Notes: generated from the letters alone by a model not told the origin. A DNA stretch of 64,000 nucleotides from Streptacidiphilus jiangxiensis (GCF_900109465.1 NZ_FOAZ01000005.1:204473-268472); one strand, 5' to 3'; positions 1 to 9,449 are shown, counted from the first letter of the stretch. Made by a program: numbers and translations.

Positions 1-1
1 C

Positions 2-364
2 GGCCTGGCGCGCGAGCTCAACCTCGACGCCGAGGGCATCGACATGGGCCCGTCCCCGACGGACGCCGCCCTGGCCGCCGACCTGGCGCTGCCGATCGAG
101 GAGCTGGAGCTCACGGTCCGCTCCTACAACTGCCTCAAGCGCGAGGGCATCCACACCGTGGGTGAGCTCGTCGCCCGCTCCGAGGCCGACCTGCTCGACA
201 TCCGCAACTTCGGTGCGAAGTCGATCGACGAGGTCAAGGCGAAGCTGGCCGGCATGGGCCTGGCCCTCAAGGACAGCCCGCCCGGATTCGACCCGACCGC
301 CGCCGCCGACGCCTTCGGCGCCGACGACGACGACACGGGCTTCGCGGAGACCGAGCAGTACTGA
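2..364 (+). CDS. rpoA: RNA polymerase alpha subunit, C-terminal part (partial)
   Basis: Only the last 120 codons lie in the window; the frame is open from base 2 and begins [16 protein letters not shown]. The visible part is the alpha C-terminal domain, which binds UP elements and activators. It includes the helix-hairpin-helix core ([20 protein letters not shown], then [19 protein letters not shown]). The acidic tail DDDD near the stop is usual for actinobacterial alpha subunits. rplQ follows 167 bases downstream, behind a strong hairpin, which is the standard rpoA-rplQ order. Identification is certain; the start is outside the window. Confidence 0.98.
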   Translation, partial: GLARELNLDAEGIDMGPSPTDAALAADLALPIEELELTVRSYNCLKREGIHTVGELVARSEADLLDIRNFGAKSIDEVKAKLAGMGLALKDSPPGFDPTAAADAFGADDDDTGFAETEQY

Positions 365-408
365 GACTGACGTCTCGCCGACTCTTCTGATTCACGGAGT
401 CATCTGGG

Positions 409-436
409 GTACGGGACCGCTTCGGCGGTCCCGTAC
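409..436 (+). terminator. rpoA-rplQ intergenic hairpin (TTCG tetraloop)
   Basis: A perfect 12-bp stem, GTACGGGACCGC paired with GCGGTCCCGTAC, closes on a TTCG tetraloop and is followed by TCTTGTT. It lies 45 bases after the rpoA stop. It looks like an intrinsic terminator, possibly partial or processing-related, because rplQ is normally cotranscribed with rpoA. Confidence 0.8.
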
Positions 437-531
437 TCTTGTTAGCTGTATGTCTAAGTCGTGCGGGCGCACCGCCCGTACGCCCGGCCCGGTTCCTCAC
501 ACGGCCGACGCCGGATATTGAAGGAGACACC

Positions 532-969
532 ATGCCTGCTCCCGCCAAGGGTGCCCGCCTCGGCGGCGGTCCGTCCCACGAGCGTCTGCTGCTCGCCGGT
601 CTGGCCCGTGAGCTGTTCCAGCACGGCCGCATCACCACGACGGAGGCCAAGGCCCGCCGTCTGCGTCCGTACGCGGAGAAGCTGATCACCAAGGCGAAGA
701 AGGGTGACCTGCACAACCGCCGTGAGGTCCGCAAGGTCATCACGGACATCGCGGTTCTGCACACCCTCTTCACCGAGATCGGTCCTCGCTACGAGAACCG
801 TCCGGGTGGCTACACCCGTATCACCAAGATCGGTACGCGCCGTGGCGACAACGCGCCCATGGCCGTCATCGAGCTGGTCGAGGGCCTGACCGTGGCCCAG
901 GAGGCCGTCGGCGAGGCCGAGGCCGCGACCAAGGTCGCCGCGAAGACGGAGGAGACCGCGGCGGAGTAA
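532..969 (+). CDS. rplQ: 50S ribosomal protein L17
   Basis: L17 is a structural protein of the large ribosomal subunit near the exit-tunnel rim. The 145-residue product begins [20 protein letters not shown] and contains the family core around [20 protein letters not shown] and [21 protein letters not shown]. The C-terminus is an Ala/Glu/Lys-rich extension ([11 protein letters not shown]) typical of actinobacteria. The ATG at 532 is chosen because AAGGAG sits at 521-526; an upstream in-frame extension to 439 has no ribosome-binding site and lacks family similarity. The order rpoA-rplQ-truA supports the call. Confidence 0.98.
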   Translation: MPAPAKGARLGGGPSHERLLLAGLARELFQHGRITTTEAKARRLRPYAEKLITKAKKGDLHNRREVRKVITDIAVLHTLFTEIGPRYENRPGGYTRITKIGTRRGDNAPMAVIELVEGLTVAQEAVGEAEAATKVAAKTEETAAE

Positions 970-990
970 TCCTCCCGCGTGATCCACAAC

Positions 991-1020
991 GGACCCGTCC
1001 CCTTTCGAGGGGACGGGTCC
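991..1020 (+). terminator. rplQ intrinsic terminator
   Basis: A perfect 13-bp stem (GGACCCGTCCCCT with AGGGGACGGGTCC) closes on a TTCG tetraloop at 1004-1007 and runs into TTTGCC. It starts 21 bases after the rplQ stop and would end the alpha-operon transcript before truA. Confidence 0.9.
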
Positions 1021-1039
1021 TTTGCCTAAGAGAGAGTCA

Positions 1040-1963
1040 ATGCTCTGTCAACAAGAAGCGGGCGAAGCAGAGCCGCGCCGCGACGGACCGGCTGATGGTT
1101 TCGTCCGGATCCGGCTGGACCTGGCCTACGACGGCGCGGAGTTCTCCGGCTGGGCGCGGCAGAAGAACGGTCGGCGGACCGTCCAGCAGGAGTTGGAAGA
1201 GGCGATCTCGGTGGTCACCCGGCAGCGGGAGATCTTCGCCCTGACGGTCGCGGGCCGTACCGACGCAGGGGTCCATGCGCGCGGTCAGGTGGCCCACGTC
1301 GACCTCCCCGAGGCGATTTGGCAGGCCGAGGGCGACAAGCTGCCGCGCCGTCTCGCGGGGCGGCTGCCCGGGGACATCCGGGTGTGGCGGCTCTCCGAGG
1401 CGCCGGCCGGGTTCGACGCGCGGTTCAGCGCCGTGTGGCGCCGGTACGCGTACCGCATCTGCGACACCCAGGGCGGCGTCGACCCGCTGCGGCGCGGGCA
1501 CGTGCTCTGGCACGACCGGCCGCTGGACGTCGCGCTGATGAACGAGGCCGCACGGCGGCTGGTCGGCGAGCACGACTTCGCCGCGTACTGCAAGAAGCGC
1601 GAGGGTGCGACGACCATCCGCGAGCTGTTGGAGTTCTCCTGGGAGCGGACCGAGGGCGACGCGCTGCTCGGGCCCGGCGTTCCGGGCCTGGTGATCGGCA
1701 CGGTCCGCGCGGACGCGTTCTGCCACAACATGGTGCGCGCGCTCGTCGGGTCCATGCTGCTGGTCGGCGGTGGCCAGCGGCCGCTGGACTTCCCGGCGGA
1801 GGTGCTCTCCGGGGGCGTGCGGAACTCCGCCGTCAACGTGGTCCGGCCCTACGGGCTGACCCTCGAAGAGGTCGGCTACCCGGCGGACGAGCTGCTCGCC
1901 GAGCGGAATCGGGCCGCCCGGCGGTTGCGGGTGCTTGGAAGCAGCAGCCTCGGGGGTCAGTGA
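1040..1963 (+). CDS. truA: tRNA pseudouridine(38-40) synthase TruA
   Basis: TruA isomerises uridine to pseudouridine at positions 38-40 of the tRNA anticodon stem-loop. The catalytic loop [18 protein letters not shown] is present, with the nucleophilic Asp at about residue 75, together with the late family motif [19 protein letters not shown]. Length (307 aa) fits the family. Start choice: a TTG at 1022 falls in the tail of the rplQ terminator, while the ATG at 1040 follows AGAGAG at 1031-1036, so 1040 is preferred; the TTG would add six residues. The 3' end overlaps the convergent gene at 1957 by 7 bases. Confidence 0.95.
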   Translation: MLCQQEAGEAEPRRDGPADGFVRIRLDLAYDGAEFSGWARQKNGRRTVQQELEEAISVVTRQREIFALTVAGRTDAGVHARGQVAHVDLPEAIWQAEGDKLPRRLAGRLPGDIRVWRLSEAPAGFDARFSAVWRRYAYRICDTQGGVDPLRRGHVLWHDRPLDVALMNEAARRLVGEHDFAAYCKKREGATTIRELLEFSWERTEGDALLGPGVPGLVIGTVRADAFCHNMVRALVGSMLLVGGGQRPLDFPAEVLSGGVRNSAVNVVRPYGLTLEEVGYPADELLAERNRAARRLRVLGSSSLGGQ

Positions 1964-3042
1964 GGCAGCTCGGAACGGCCGCGGTCGGCGAGGTCCTGGA
2001 AGGCGAGTGACGCGAGGTCGTTGCTCGCCGTCAGGGCGACCGTGTCGTTGGCCGGGACCGCCTTGCCGGTCGGGTAGCCGGCGACGGTGAAGTAGGCGTA
2101 GCGGCCGACCGCGTTGGTGGAGATCCGGCAGACCTCCTTCTGGCAGAAGGGCTTCACCGCTCCGCCGAAGAGCGAGGCGATGTTGCCGGTCATGGCCGCC
2201 GCCTTCACCGCGGTGGCCTGGGCGGCGTTGTCGAAGACGGCGATGCCGACGGTGACCTCCGCCTGGCCGTTGCCGTAGGTGGCGCGGAAGACGCCCTGGC
2301 AGCCGTTCTTGGCGAGGATGCCCGCGAGGGCCGGTGAGGCGGCCTGGGCGCACGGGGACGTCGCGGTCAGGGCCTGGGTGTAGGAATGGCCGTTGACGGT
2401 GACGTTCTTCCCGGGGAAGAGCGTGGCCGCGCTGAGCGGCGCCTTGTCCGTGGCGGCGTTGGAGAGCAGCGCGACGGGGTCGATCAGGGTCGGGCTGGGG
2501 GTCGGCTGTGCCGAGGGAACGGCGGAGGGGACGGCCGAGGGCGTCGTCGGCGCGGCGGCCGCCTGGGTCGTGGCGGCCGCGGCGGCGGTGCGGTGCGCGC
2601 GGTGGCCGCCGTCGAGCGCCAGGGCGGCCGCTGTGCCGCCGACGAGGAGGACGACGGCGGTGCCCAGGACGAGCGTGCGGCGGCGGAAGCGTCTGCGCCG
2701 GGCGGTGGTGGCCGCGTAGGGCTGGGTCAGCTCGTCCAGATCGGGCGTGGGCCCCTCGTCGTCCGGGCTGCCGGGGCGGATCGCGAAGGCCGTGGCCGTG
2801 CGGGCGCCGACGCGGCTCGGCGCGCCCTGCTGCGGTTCGGGCGTGGGTGGCGTGGGCGCTCCCGGCCGGACGCGCACCGCGCTGCTGCGCAGCGCGCTCT
2901 TCGCGGCGGCGCGGAGCCTGCCGCTGCCGGGGGTGTACTGCGTCGGTATCCGCCCGTGCGCCTGCCGGTCGCGCCGGGGGAGCGGTGTGCCCTGACGGTC
3001 GCCCTGCTGGTTGTCCGGAGTCTGACCAGACCCTGTCGTCAT
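1957..3042 (-). CDS. Single-pass membrane-anchored protein of unknown function
   Basis: I do not recognise a named family. The 361-residue product starts [15 protein letters not shown] and has a long, Pro/Gln/Arg-rich, probably disordered cytoplasmic N-terminus. A basic stop-transfer ([10 protein letters not shown]) is followed by one membrane helix ([19 protein letters not shown]). Next comes a Thr/Ala/Pro-rich stalk ([17 protein letters not shown]) and an extracellular domain of about 160 residues with four Cys (PCAQ, GCQG, FCQK, VCRI), probably two disulfides. The ATG at 3042 is preferred over a 28-residue upstream extension. It is divergent from the ABC-F gene and tail-to-tail with truA. 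Confidence 0.75.
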   Translation of the reverse strand: MTTGSGQTPDNQQGDRQGTPLPRRDRQAHGRIPTQYTPGSGRLRAAAKSALRSSAVRVRPGAPTPPTPEPQQGAPSRVGARTATAFAIRPGSPDDEGPTPDLDELTQPYAATTARRRRFRRRTLVLGTAVVLLVGGTAAALALDGGHRAHRTAAAAATTQAAAAPTTPSAVPSAVPSAQPTPSPTLIDPVALLSNAATDKAPLSAATLFPGKNVTVNGHSYTQALTATSPCAQAASPALAGILAKNGCQGVFRATYGNGQAEVTVGIAVFDNAAQATAVKAAAMTGNIASLFGGAVKPFCQKEVCRISTNAVGRYAYFTVAGYPTGKAVPANDTVALTASNDLASLAFQDLADRGRSELPH

Positions 3043-3124
3043 GCGCCGGAAGCGTACTGGTAGGGGTGCGCCGAGGGAAAAACGGGTTTGGACCGGGCCC
3101 GGGCGGGAGCGAGAATCGCTGCTC

Positions 3125-4789
3125 ATGGGACACGTCGAGATTTCGCACCTGGAGTACTACCTGCCGGACGGACGGGTGCTGTTCGGCGACGCGTCCTTCC
3201 GGGTCGGTGAGGGCGCGGCCGTCGCGCTGGTCGGGGCCAACGGCGCCGGCAAGACGACGCTGCTGCGGCTGATCGCGGGTGATCTGAAGCCGCACGGCGG
3301 CTCGGTGACGGTCAGCGGCGGGCTGGGCGTGATGCGCCAGTTCGTCGGCACGACCGGTCGCGAGGCGACGCGGCAGGACGACGGCGCCGAGGCGCCGCTC
3401 GCGCCCGACGCGTCCGTGCGCGACCTGCTGGTCTCCGTCGCCCCGGGGAAGGTGAAGATCGCCGCGCGGGCCGTGGACGCGGCCGAGCTGGCGATGATGA
3501 CGCAGGAGGACGAGGAGACCCAGCTCGCCTACGCGCAGGCGCTGGCGGACTGGGCGGACGCGGGCGGCTACGAGTACGAGACCGTCTGGGACGTCTGCAC
3601 CATGGCCGCCCTCGGCACCCCGTACGAGCGGGCGCAGTGGCGGGCACTCAACACCCTCTCGGGCGGCGAGCAGAAGCGCCTGGTGCTGGAGTCGCTGCTG
3701 CGCGGCCCGGACGAGGTGCTGCTGCTGGACGAGCCGGACAACTACCTCGACGTGCCGGGCAAGCGGTGGCTGGAGGAGCAGCTCAAGGAGACCCGCAAGA
3801 CGGTGCTCTTCATCTCGCACGACCGCGAGCTGCTGAACAACGCCGCCAAGAAGATCGTCAGCGTGGAGACGGGCGTCGACGGCAGCGAGATCTGGGTGCA
3901 CGGCGCCGGGTTCGCGACCTACCACGAGGCCCGCGAGGAGCGCTTCGCCCGCTTCGAGGAGCTGCGCCGCCGTTGGGACGAGAAACACACCCAGCTGAAG
4001 AAGCTGGTGGTGGAGCTGCGCGAGTTCGCGAAGCGCTCGCCCGACATGGCCTCGCGGTACTCGGCCATGCAGACCCGGCTGCGCAAGTTCGAGGAGGCCG
4101 GCCCGCCGCCGGAGCCGCCGCGCAAGCAGGCGGTGACGATGCGGCTCAAGGGCGGGCGCACCGGCGTGCGGGCGTTCACCTTCGAGCAGCTGGAGCTGAC
4201 CGGGCTGATGAAGCCGTTCGACCTGGAGGTCTACTACGGCGAGCGGGTCGCGGTGCTGGGCTCCAACGGGTCCGGCAAGTCGCACTTCCTGCGGCTGATC
4301 GCGGGGGAGCCGGTCACGCACACGGGCGGGTGGAAGCTCGGCGCCCGGGTCGTGCCCGGCCACTTCGCGCAGACGCACGCCCACCCGGAGCTGCACGGCC
4401 GTACCGCCCGGGAGATCCTCGAGTCCGAGCACGCGCTGGACCGCAAGGCCGCGATGAGCGTGCTGCGCCGCTATGAGTTGCATCACCAGGAGGCGGTCCG
4501 CTTCGAGAACCTCTCCGGCGGCCAGCAGGCCCGGCTCATGATCCTGCGCCTGGAGCTGTCCGGCACGACGGCGCTGCTGCTGGACGAGCCGACGGACAAC
4601 CTGGACCTGGAGAGCGCGGAGGCGCTGCAGGAGGGCCTGGAGGCCTTCGACGGGACGGTGCTGGCCGTCACGCACGACCGCTGGTTCGCCCGTTCCTTCG
4701 ACCGCTTTCTGGTGTTCGGCCAGGACGGTCGGGTCTACGAGGCCCCGGAGCCGGTCTGGGACGAGAAGCGCGTGGCACGCGAACGCTGA
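3125..4789 (+). CDS. ABC-F family ATPase (ribosome-associated or antibiotic-protection type)
   Basis: This soluble protein has two ABC ATPase domains and no membrane segment, the hallmark of ABC-F translation factors, which act on the ribosomal E site; some members give antibiotic resistance. Domain 1 has Walker A GANGAGKTT (residues 37-45) and signature LSGGEQKR; domain 2 has GSNGSGKSH near residue 380 and LSGGQQAR. A charged helical linker (HTQLKKLVVELREF, then QTRLRKFEE) separates them, with positions matching the P-site tRNA interaction motif. Length is 554 aa. The ATG at 3125 is where family similarity (MGHVEISHLEYYLPDGRV) begins. Whether it is housekeeping or protective cannot be told from sequence alone. 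Confidence 0.9.
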   Translation: MGHVEISHLEYYLPDGRVLFGDASFRVGEGAAVALVGANGAGKTTLLRLIAGDLKPHGGSVTVSGGLGVMRQFVGTTGREATRQDDGAEAPLAPDASVRDLLVSVAPGKVKIAARAVDAAELAMMTQEDEETQLAYAQALADWADAGGYEYETVWDVCTMAALGTPYERAQWRALNTLSGGEQKRLVLESLLRGPDEVLLLDEPDNYLDVPGKRWLEEQLKETRKTVLFISHDRELLNNAAKKIVSVETGVDGSEIWVHGAGFATYHEAREERFARFEELRRRWDEKHTQLKKLVVELREFAKRSPDMASRYSAMQTRLRKFEEAGPPPEPPRKQAVTMRLKGGRTGVRAFTFEQLELTGLMKPFDLEVYYGERVAVLGSNGSGKSHFLRLIAGEPVTHTGGWKLGARVVPGHFAQTHAHPELHGRTAREILESEHALDRKAAMSVLRRYELHHQEAVRFENLSGGQQARLMILRLELSGTTALLLDEPTDNLDLESAEALQEGLEAFDGTVLAVTHDRWFARSFDRFLVFGQDGRVYEAPEPVWDEKRVARER

Positions 4790-4815
4790 CGGGGGACGTA
4801 GACTGGTACACAGCT

Positions 4816-4824
4816 TGTGGATAA
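4816..4824 (-). promoter_or_regulatory. Perfect DnaA-box sequence upstream of rplM
   Basis: The minus strand reads TTATCCACA, the consensus DnaA 9-mer, in the gap before rplM and about 30 bases upstream of the promoter -35. Only one box is seen, so it is not an origin; it could be a DnaA regulatory or titration site, or chance. Confidence 0.4.
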
Positions 4825-4848
4825 CCAGCGCGGCGTGTGGGCGGCGTT

Positions 4849-4878
4849 TTGACCCGCCCGCCGCCGTGCCGGTATTCT
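4849..4878 (+). promoter_or_regulatory. Vegetative (HrdB-type) promoter of rplM-rpsI
   Basis: TTGACC at 4849-4854 and TATTCT at 4873-4878 are separated by 18 bp, close to the principal-sigma consensus. Transcription would start near 4885, giving a leader of about 175 nt before rplM. No better candidate was seen in the 270-base gap. Confidence 0.65.
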
Positions 4879-4909
4879 GCGAGTTCGTTGTGCGTATTGG
4901 CTCGCTCTA

Positions 4910-4921
4910 TCTCACGTGAGA
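4910..4921. promoter_or_regulatory. 12-bp palindrome in the rplM leader
   Basis: TCTCACGTGAGA is a perfect palindrome about 30 bases downstream of the inferred start of rplM transcription. It could be a protein operator or a short RNA hairpin in the leader. No factor can be assigned. Confidence 0.4.
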
Positions 4922-5059
4922 GGTCGGTACGCCGGTCCGCCAGGCCGATGAGCGGCGGCATCGAACACCCGATTGCGTCCGGGTCCGGTGCTCAGGCTGT
5001 TCCGATCGTCCTGTTGGTCCTGTCAGGCACACACTCACTGAAAAGCGAAGGCTACGACC

Positions 5060-5503
5060 GTGCGTACGTACAGCCCCAAGCCCGGCGACGTCCAGCGTCA
5101 GTGGCTCGTCATCGACGCCCAGGACGTTGTCCTCGGCCGTCTGGCCTCTCAGGCCGCCTCCCTTCTGCGGGGCAAGCACAAGCCGGTGTACGCGCCGCAC
5201 CTTGACATGGGTGACTTCGTCATCATCGTCAACGCGGACAAGGTGCACCTGTCCGGGAACAAGAAGACCCAGAAGATGGCCTACCGCCACTCGGGTTACC
5301 CGGGCGGTCTGCGCTCCGTGCGTTACGACGAGCTCATGGACAAGAACCCGGAGAAGGCCGTCGAGAAGGCCATCAAGGGCATGCTTCCGAAGAACTCCCT
5401 GGGTCGTCAGATGCTCTCGAAGCTGAAGGTGTACTCGGGCGACCAGCACCCCCACGCTGCGCAGCAGCCGGTGGCGTTCGAGATCACCCAGGTCGCTCAG
5501 TAA
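5060..5503 (+). CDS. rplM: 50S ribosomal protein L13
   Basis: L13 is an early assembly protein of the 50S subunit. The 147-residue product starts at GTG ([20 protein letters not shown]) and carries the family blocks [36 protein letters not shown] and [25 protein letters not shown] at 5047-5051 serves as ribosome-binding site. rpsI follows after 44 bases in the universal rplM-rpsI pairing. Transcription probably starts at the TTGACC-N18-TATTCT promoter upstream. Confidence 0.98.
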   Translation: MRTYSPKPGDVQRQWLVIDAQDVVLGRLASQAASLLRGKHKPVYAPHLDMGDFVIIVNADKVHLSGNKKTQKMAYRHSGYPGGLRSVRYDELMDKNPEKAVEKAIKGMLPKNSLGRQMLSKLKVYSGDQHPHAAQQPVAFEITQVAQ

Positions 5504-5547
5504 GACCGGCCACACCCCAAATCTGACGAGAAGAACAGAGGACAACC

Positions 5548-6039
5548 GTGGCCGAGACCACTGCTGAGCTCCCCCTCGAGGTCGAGGAGACCTTCGAGGT
5601 CGAGGAGACCGAGTACACCAGCGAGTCCCTTCCCTCCCGCTTCGGCGAGGCCCTGCCGGGCGCCGGCCTGGGTCGCCGCAAGGAGGCGATCGCCCGCGTG
5701 CGCATCGTCCCCGGCACCGGCCAGTGGAAGATCAACGGTCGCACCCTGGAGGAGTACTTCCCCAACAAGGTGCACCAGCAGACCGTCAACGAGCCCTTCA
5801 AGATCCTTGAGCTCGATGACCGCTACGACGTCGTCGCCCGCATCAACGGTGGCGGCATCTCCGGCCAGGCCTACGCCCTGCGTCTCGGTGTCGCCCGCGC
5901 CCTGAACGAGGCCGACGTCGACGCCAACCGCCCGGCGCTGAAGAAGGCCGGCTTCCTGACGCGTGACCCGCGTGCGGTCGAGCGCAAGAAGGCCGGTCTC
6001 AAGAAGGCCCGCAAGGCGCCGCAGTACAGCAAGCGCTAA
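5548..6039 (+). CDS. rpsI: 30S ribosomal protein S9
   Basis: S9 contacts P-site tRNA through its basic C-terminal tail, here ending APQYSKR. The 163-residue protein starts at GTG behind GAGGA and has the S9 core [37 protein letters not shown] and [19 protein letters not shown] Glu-rich N-terminal extension of about 40 residues ([15 protein letters not shown]) precedes the core, as in other actinobacterial S9 proteins. It forms the second gene of the rplM operon and is followed by a strong terminator. Confidence 0.98.
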   Translation: MAETTAELPLEVEETFEVEETEYTSESLPSRFGEALPGAGLGRRKEAIARVRIVPGTGQWKINGRTLEEYFPNKVHQQTVNEPFKILELDDRYDVVARINGGGISGQAYALRLGVARALNEADVDANRPALKKAGFLTRDPRAVERKKAGLKKARKAPQYSKR

Positions 6040-6085
6040 GTCGCACCCCGCTCCGCCGATCTTTGCTCGGGGGAGCTGGTTTTCG

Positions 6086-6123
6086 CCACGCCCTGGGAGC
6101 ACGGTTGTGTTCCCAGGGCGTGG
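6086..6123 (+). terminator. rplM-rpsI operon terminator
   Basis: A 13-bp perfect stem, CCACGCCCTGGGA with TCCCAGGGCGTGG, encloses a 12-nt loop and is followed by TTTCGTT. It lies 47 bases after the rpsI stop, before glmM. Confidence 0.85.
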
Positions 6124-6161
6124 TTTCGTTCATACGCGGCATTACCCGGAAGGCTTCAGCA

Positions 6162-7520
6162 GTGGGACGACTCTTTGGTACCGACGGCGTTCGCGGCCTC
6201 GCGAACGTGGACCTGACCGCGGAGCTCGCGATGGGCCTGTCCGTCGCCGCGGCGCACGTGCTCGGTGATCTGGGCGCGTTCGAGGGCCACCGCCCGGTGG
6301 CCGTGGTCGGTCGGGACCCGAGGGCTTCCGGCGAGTTCCTGGAGGCCGCGGTCGTCGCCGGCCTCGCCAGCTCCGGCGTCGACGTGCTGCGTCTCGGCGT
6401 GCTGCCGACGCCCGCCGTGGCCTACCTGACGGACGCCCTGAACGCCGACTTCGGCGTGATGCTGTCGGCCAGTCACAACTCCATGCCCGACAACGGGCTC
6501 AAGTTCCTGGCCAAGGGCGGCTTCAAGCTCGACGACGCGATCGAGGACGCCATCGAGGCGCACTACGAGCGCTTCGGCACGGAGGAGTGGTCCCGCCCGA
6601 CCGGTGCCGCGGTCGGTCGCGTCCGCGACCACGAGTCCGGTCTCGACCAGTACGTCCGGCACCTGCTCGGCGCCATGCCGAACCGCCTGGACGGCCTGAA
6701 GGTCGTCATCGACGCCGCGCACGGCGCGGCGGCCGCCGCCTCCCCGCAGGCGTTCCGCGCCGCGGGCGCCGAGGTGCTCGCGGTCATCGGCGCCGAGCCG
6801 GACGGCCTCAACATCAACGACGGCGTCGGCTCCACCCACCTCGGCCCGCTGCGCGCGGCCGTCGTCGAGCACGGCGCGGACCTCGGCATCGCCCACGACG
6901 GCGACGCCGACCGCTGCCTCGCGGTGGACCGCGAGGGCAACGAGATCGACGGCGACCAGATCCTGGCGGTCCTGGCGGTGGGCCTGCGCGAGGCCGGCGT
7001 GCTGGCCAAGGACACCGTCGTGGCGACGGTCATGTCCAACCTCGGCTTCAAGCTGGCGCTGCAGCGCGAGGGCATCGAGCTCATCCAGACCGCGGTCGGC
7101 GACCGCTACGTGCTGGAGTCGATGAAGGAGCACGGCTTCACGCTCGGCGGCGAGCAGTCCGGCCACGTGATCATGCTGGACCACGCGACGACCGGCGACG
7201 GCACGCTGACCGGCCTGCTGCTGGCCGCTCGCGTCGCGGCGACGGGCAAGCCGCTGGCCGAGCTGGCCGCGGTGATGACGCGACTCCCGCAGGTCATGAT
7301 CAACGTCAAGGGCGTGGACAAGTCCCGCGCGTCCCAGGACGAGGAGCTGCTCGCGGCTGTCGCCGCGGCGGAGGCGGAACTCGGCGAGACCGGCCGCGTC
7401 CTGCTGCGTCCCTCCGGGACGGAGCCGCTCGTTAGGGTCATGGTGGAAGCAGCGAACCACGAGCAGGCGCAGAGCGTGTGCGAGCGGCTCGCGGAAGTTG
7501 TTCGGCAGAGGCTCAGCTAG
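6162..7520 (+). CDS. glmM: Phosphoglucosamine mutase
   Basis: GlmM converts glucosamine-6-phosphate to glucosamine-1-phosphate on the route to UDP-GlcNAc. The GTG start gives the family N-terminus [19 protein letters not shown]. The phosphoserine loop is [11 protein letters not shown] (Ser near residue 104), the metal loop DGDADR lies near residue 246, the sugar loop is GGEQSGHV, and the phosphate-binding end is [14 protein letters not shown]. Length 452 aa is standard. GGAAGG at 6148-6153 supports the start. GlmS, the preceding enzyme of the pathway, is encoded 13 kb downstream. Confidence 0.97.
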   Translation: MGRLFGTDGVRGLANVDLTAELAMGLSVAAAHVLGDLGAFEGHRPVAVVGRDPRASGEFLEAAVVAGLASSGVDVLRLGVLPTPAVAYLTDALNADFGVMLSASHNSMPDNGLKFLAKGGFKLDDAIEDAIEAHYERFGTEEWSRPTGAAVGRVRDHESGLDQYVRHLLGAMPNRLDGLKVVIDAAHGAAAAASPQAFRAAGAEVLAVIGAEPDGLNINDGVGSTHLGPLRAAVVEHGADLGIAHDGDADRCLAVDREGNEIDGDQILAVLAVGLREAGVLAKDTVVATVMSNLGFKLALQREGIELIQTAVGDRYVLESMKEHGFTLGGEQSGHVIMLDHATTGDGTLTGLLLAARVAATGKPLAELAAVMTRLPQVMINVKGVDKSRASQDEELLAAVAAAEAELGETGRVLLRPSGTEPLVRVMVEAANHEQAQSVCERLAEVVRQRLS

Positions 7521-7529
7521 GCAATATCC

Positions 7530-7633
7530 AGGGGCGCGAGGAACTGCGCGAGAAACCACCGGCGTGCGGATGGCCCTGCGCGTTCGGGGACTCACGGCAC
7601 AGGGTGGTTTCTCGCGCAGTTCCTCGCGCCCCT
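7530..7633. repeat. Palindromic intergenic repeat, copy 1 (31-bp perfect arms)
   Basis: Arms at 7530-7560 and 7603-7633 are perfect 31-bp inverted repeats beginning AGGGGCGCGAGGAACTGCGC and separated by 42 bases. The element fills the gap after glmM and could act as a terminator. Two related elements with the same AGGGGCGCGAGG termini occur at 39408 and 45787. Confidence 0.85.
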
Positions 7634-7655
7634 CAGTGGATCCGTGGGAGTAAAA

Positions 7656-8885
7656 GTGACGCTTCGTGAGGAATACGCAGAGCTCCAGTCCAAGGGGCTG
7701 AAGCTGGATCTGACGCGAGGCAAGCCCTCGCCGGAGCAGCTGAACCTGTCGAACCGGATGCTGGAGTTGCCGGGGGCCGGGGACTACCTCGCCGCCGACG
7801 GGACCGACACCCGCAACTACGGCGGGCTGACCGGGTTGCCCGAGCTCGTCGAGATCTTCGCGCCGCTGCTCGGCATCCCGAAGGGCCAACTGCTGGCCCT
7901 CGGCAACGCCAGCCTGCAGATCATGCACGACGTCATCGCGAACGCGATGCTCTCCCCCGTGCCCGGCGCCGCGCGCCGGTGGGTGGAGGAGGACGAGGTC
8001 GTGTTCCTGTGCCCGGTGCCGGGCTACGACCGGCACTTCGGGCTCTGCGAGCGTTTCGGCATCACCATGGTGCCGGTCGCGCTCACGGGCCAGGGCCCGG
8101 ACATGGACGAGGTCGAGCGTCTGGTCGCCGAGGACCCGCGGATCAAGGGCATCTGGTGCGTCCCGGCCTACAGCAACCCCTCCGGTGAGGTCTACAGCGC
8201 CGAGACCGTGCGCCGCCTCGCCGCCATGACGACCGCCGCGCCGGACTTCCGGATCTTCTGGGACAACGCCTACGCGATCCACGACCTCACCGAGCAGCGC
8301 GCCGAGCTCGCGGACGTCCTGGACGCGTGCGCGCGGGCCGGGAACCCGGACCGGGCCTTCGTCTTCGCGTCCACCTCGAAGATCACCCTCGCCGGGGCCG
8401 GCGTCGCGTTCCTCGGTTCCTCGACGGCCAACGTCGAGTGGCTGAAGGCGCTGATGTCGAAGCAGACCATCGGCCCGGACAAGGTCAACCAGCTGCGCCA
8501 CGTCCGCTTCTTCGGCGACGCGGACGGCGTGCTGGCGCACATGGCCAAGCACCGTGCGCTGCTCGCGCCGCGCTTCGAGACGGTCGAGCACGTGCTGGAG
8601 CGTGAGCTCGGCGGTCGGGGCATCGCCCGGTGGAGCCGGCCGGAGGGCGGGTACTTCGTCAGCCTGGAGGTGCCGGACGGCTGCGCGGCGGAGGTCGTGC
8701 GACTGGCCAAGGAGGCGGGCGTCGCGCTCACCCCGGCCGGTGCGGCGTTCCCGTACGGGCACGACCCGCGGGACCACCACATCCGCCTGGCCCCGAGCTA
8801 CCCGTCGCTGACGGAGCTGCGGGAGGCGATGGAGGCCGTGGCGCTCTGCGTGCGCCTCGCGGCCGAGGAGCAGAAGCAGGGGTGA
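7656..8885 (+). CDS. PLP-dependent aminotransferase, aspartate aminotransferase Ic-like
   Basis: This is a fold-type I aminotransferase most like the actinobacterial aspartate aminotransferase group (Pfam Asp_aminotransf, e.g. M. tuberculosis Rv3722c), which moves the amino group between aspartate and 2-oxoglutarate. Diagnostic blocks are LDLTRGKPSPEQL at the N-terminus, RNYGGLTGLPELVEIF, the cofactor region CVPAYSNPSGEVYS and the PLP-lysine segment FASTSKITLAGAGV (Lys near residue 241). GTG at 7656 is preferred because GGGAG sits 5 bases before it; GTG at 7644 has no site. Substrate is inferred from family only. Confidence 0.85.
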   Translation: MTLREEYAELQSKGLKLDLTRGKPSPEQLNLSNRMLELPGAGDYLAADGTDTRNYGGLTGLPELVEIFAPLLGIPKGQLLALGNASLQIMHDVIANAMLSPVPGAARRWVEEDEVVFLCPVPGYDRHFGLCERFGITMVPVALTGQGPDMDEVERLVAEDPRIKGIWCVPAYSNPSGEVYSAETVRRLAAMTTAAPDFRIFWDNAYAIHDLTEQRAELADVLDACARAGNPDRAFVFASTSKITLAGAGVAFLGSSTANVEWLKALMSKQTIGPDKVNQLRHVRFFGDADGVLAHMAKHRALLAPRFETVEHVLERELGGRGIARWSRPEGGYFVSLEVPDGCAAEVVRLAKEAGVALTPAGAAFPYGHDPRDHHIRLAPSYPSLTELREAMEAVALCVRLAAEEQKQG

Positions 8886-8890
8886 CACCG

Positions 8891-8938
8891 GTGAGCGGGA
8901 TCGGATAGCGTCCGCGGGCGTTGTCCGATCCTGCTCAC
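8891..8938 (+). terminator. Hairpin after the aminotransferase gene
   Basis: GTGAGCGGGATCGGA (8891-8905) pairs with TCCGATCCTGCTCAC (8924-8938), 14 of 15 positions being complementary, around a 18-nt loop. It starts 5 bases after the aminotransferase stop. It lacks a T run, as is common in actinobacteria. Confidence 0.55.
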
Positions 8939-8954
8939 GCTTCACGGGGGTTCC

Positions 8955-9449
8955 ATGCTCGACATCAGCGCGCATCCGTTCATCGCCATCTACGTGCTGT
9001 TGCTGTTGATCAGCGGCGTCGGCCTGGTGGTGCTCAGCGCCATGGGATCCGGGGGGCAGACGGTCGGCTGGCGGATCTTCGGCGTGATCGCCGGTCTCGC
9101 CTTCTTCGGTTACGGGATCTACCTGGGCTTCTTCTTCACCGGCGGCACCTACATCATCTCGTTCAAGGCGGTCATCCTGCCGTTCGTGATGCTCGCGGGC
9201 GTCATCGGCAAGCTGCGGGCGGGCAAGGCGCCGGACGCGGCCGCGCCGCAGGTGTACGTGGCGCCGCAGGGCGTGCAGCAGCACGCGTACAACGTCGCGG
9301 CTCCGTACGCCTCGCTGCCGCAGATGCCGCCGCCGCCCGTCGGGTACCAGCAGGAGCCTCCGGCGGGGTACCAGCCGGTGCAGCCCCAGGACGCCGCGCG
9401 TCCCTACGACGCCGCGCCGCCCCCGCCGATGGCGCCGCCGCAGGGCTAG
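8955..9449 (+). CDS. Small membrane protein with Pro/Gln/Tyr-rich tail, unknown function
   Basis: The 164-residue product has three predicted membrane helices ([40 protein letters not shown], and a third around [18 protein letters not shown]). A 75-residue low-complexity cytoplasmic tail follows, rich in P, Q, A and Y ([17 protein letters not shown]). ACGGGGG precedes the ATG. Its stop shares the palindrome CTAG with the stop of the convergent coaA, so the two genes overlap by 4 bases. No function can be assigned. Confidence 0.75.
   Translation: MLDISAHPFIAIYVLLLLISGVGLVVLSAMGSGGQTVGWRIFGVIAGLAFFGYGIYLGFFFTGGTYIISFKAVILPFVMLAGVIGKLRAGKAPDAAAPQVYVAPQGVQQHAYNVAAPYASLPQMPPPPVGYQQEPPAGYQPVQPQDAARPYDAAPPPPMAPPQG

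Noticed and set aside
439-531. N-terminal extension of rplQ
   Set aside because: It lacks a ribosome-binding site and begins at the rpoA-rplQ hairpin; the ATG at 532 has AAGGAG and starts the conserved protein.
1037-4675. Very long minus-strand open frame antisense to truA and the ABC-F gene
   Set aside because: High-GC codon bias leaves antisense frames open. The translation has no domain, and the truA, membrane-protein and ABC-F genes on their own frames have clear family motifs. The same applies to long frames at 6156-10358, 20279-24568, 29002-31068 and 36542-38641.
4816-4824. Replication origin
   Set aside because: Only one DnaA box is present and dnaA-dnaN is absent; the surroundings are ribosomal genes.
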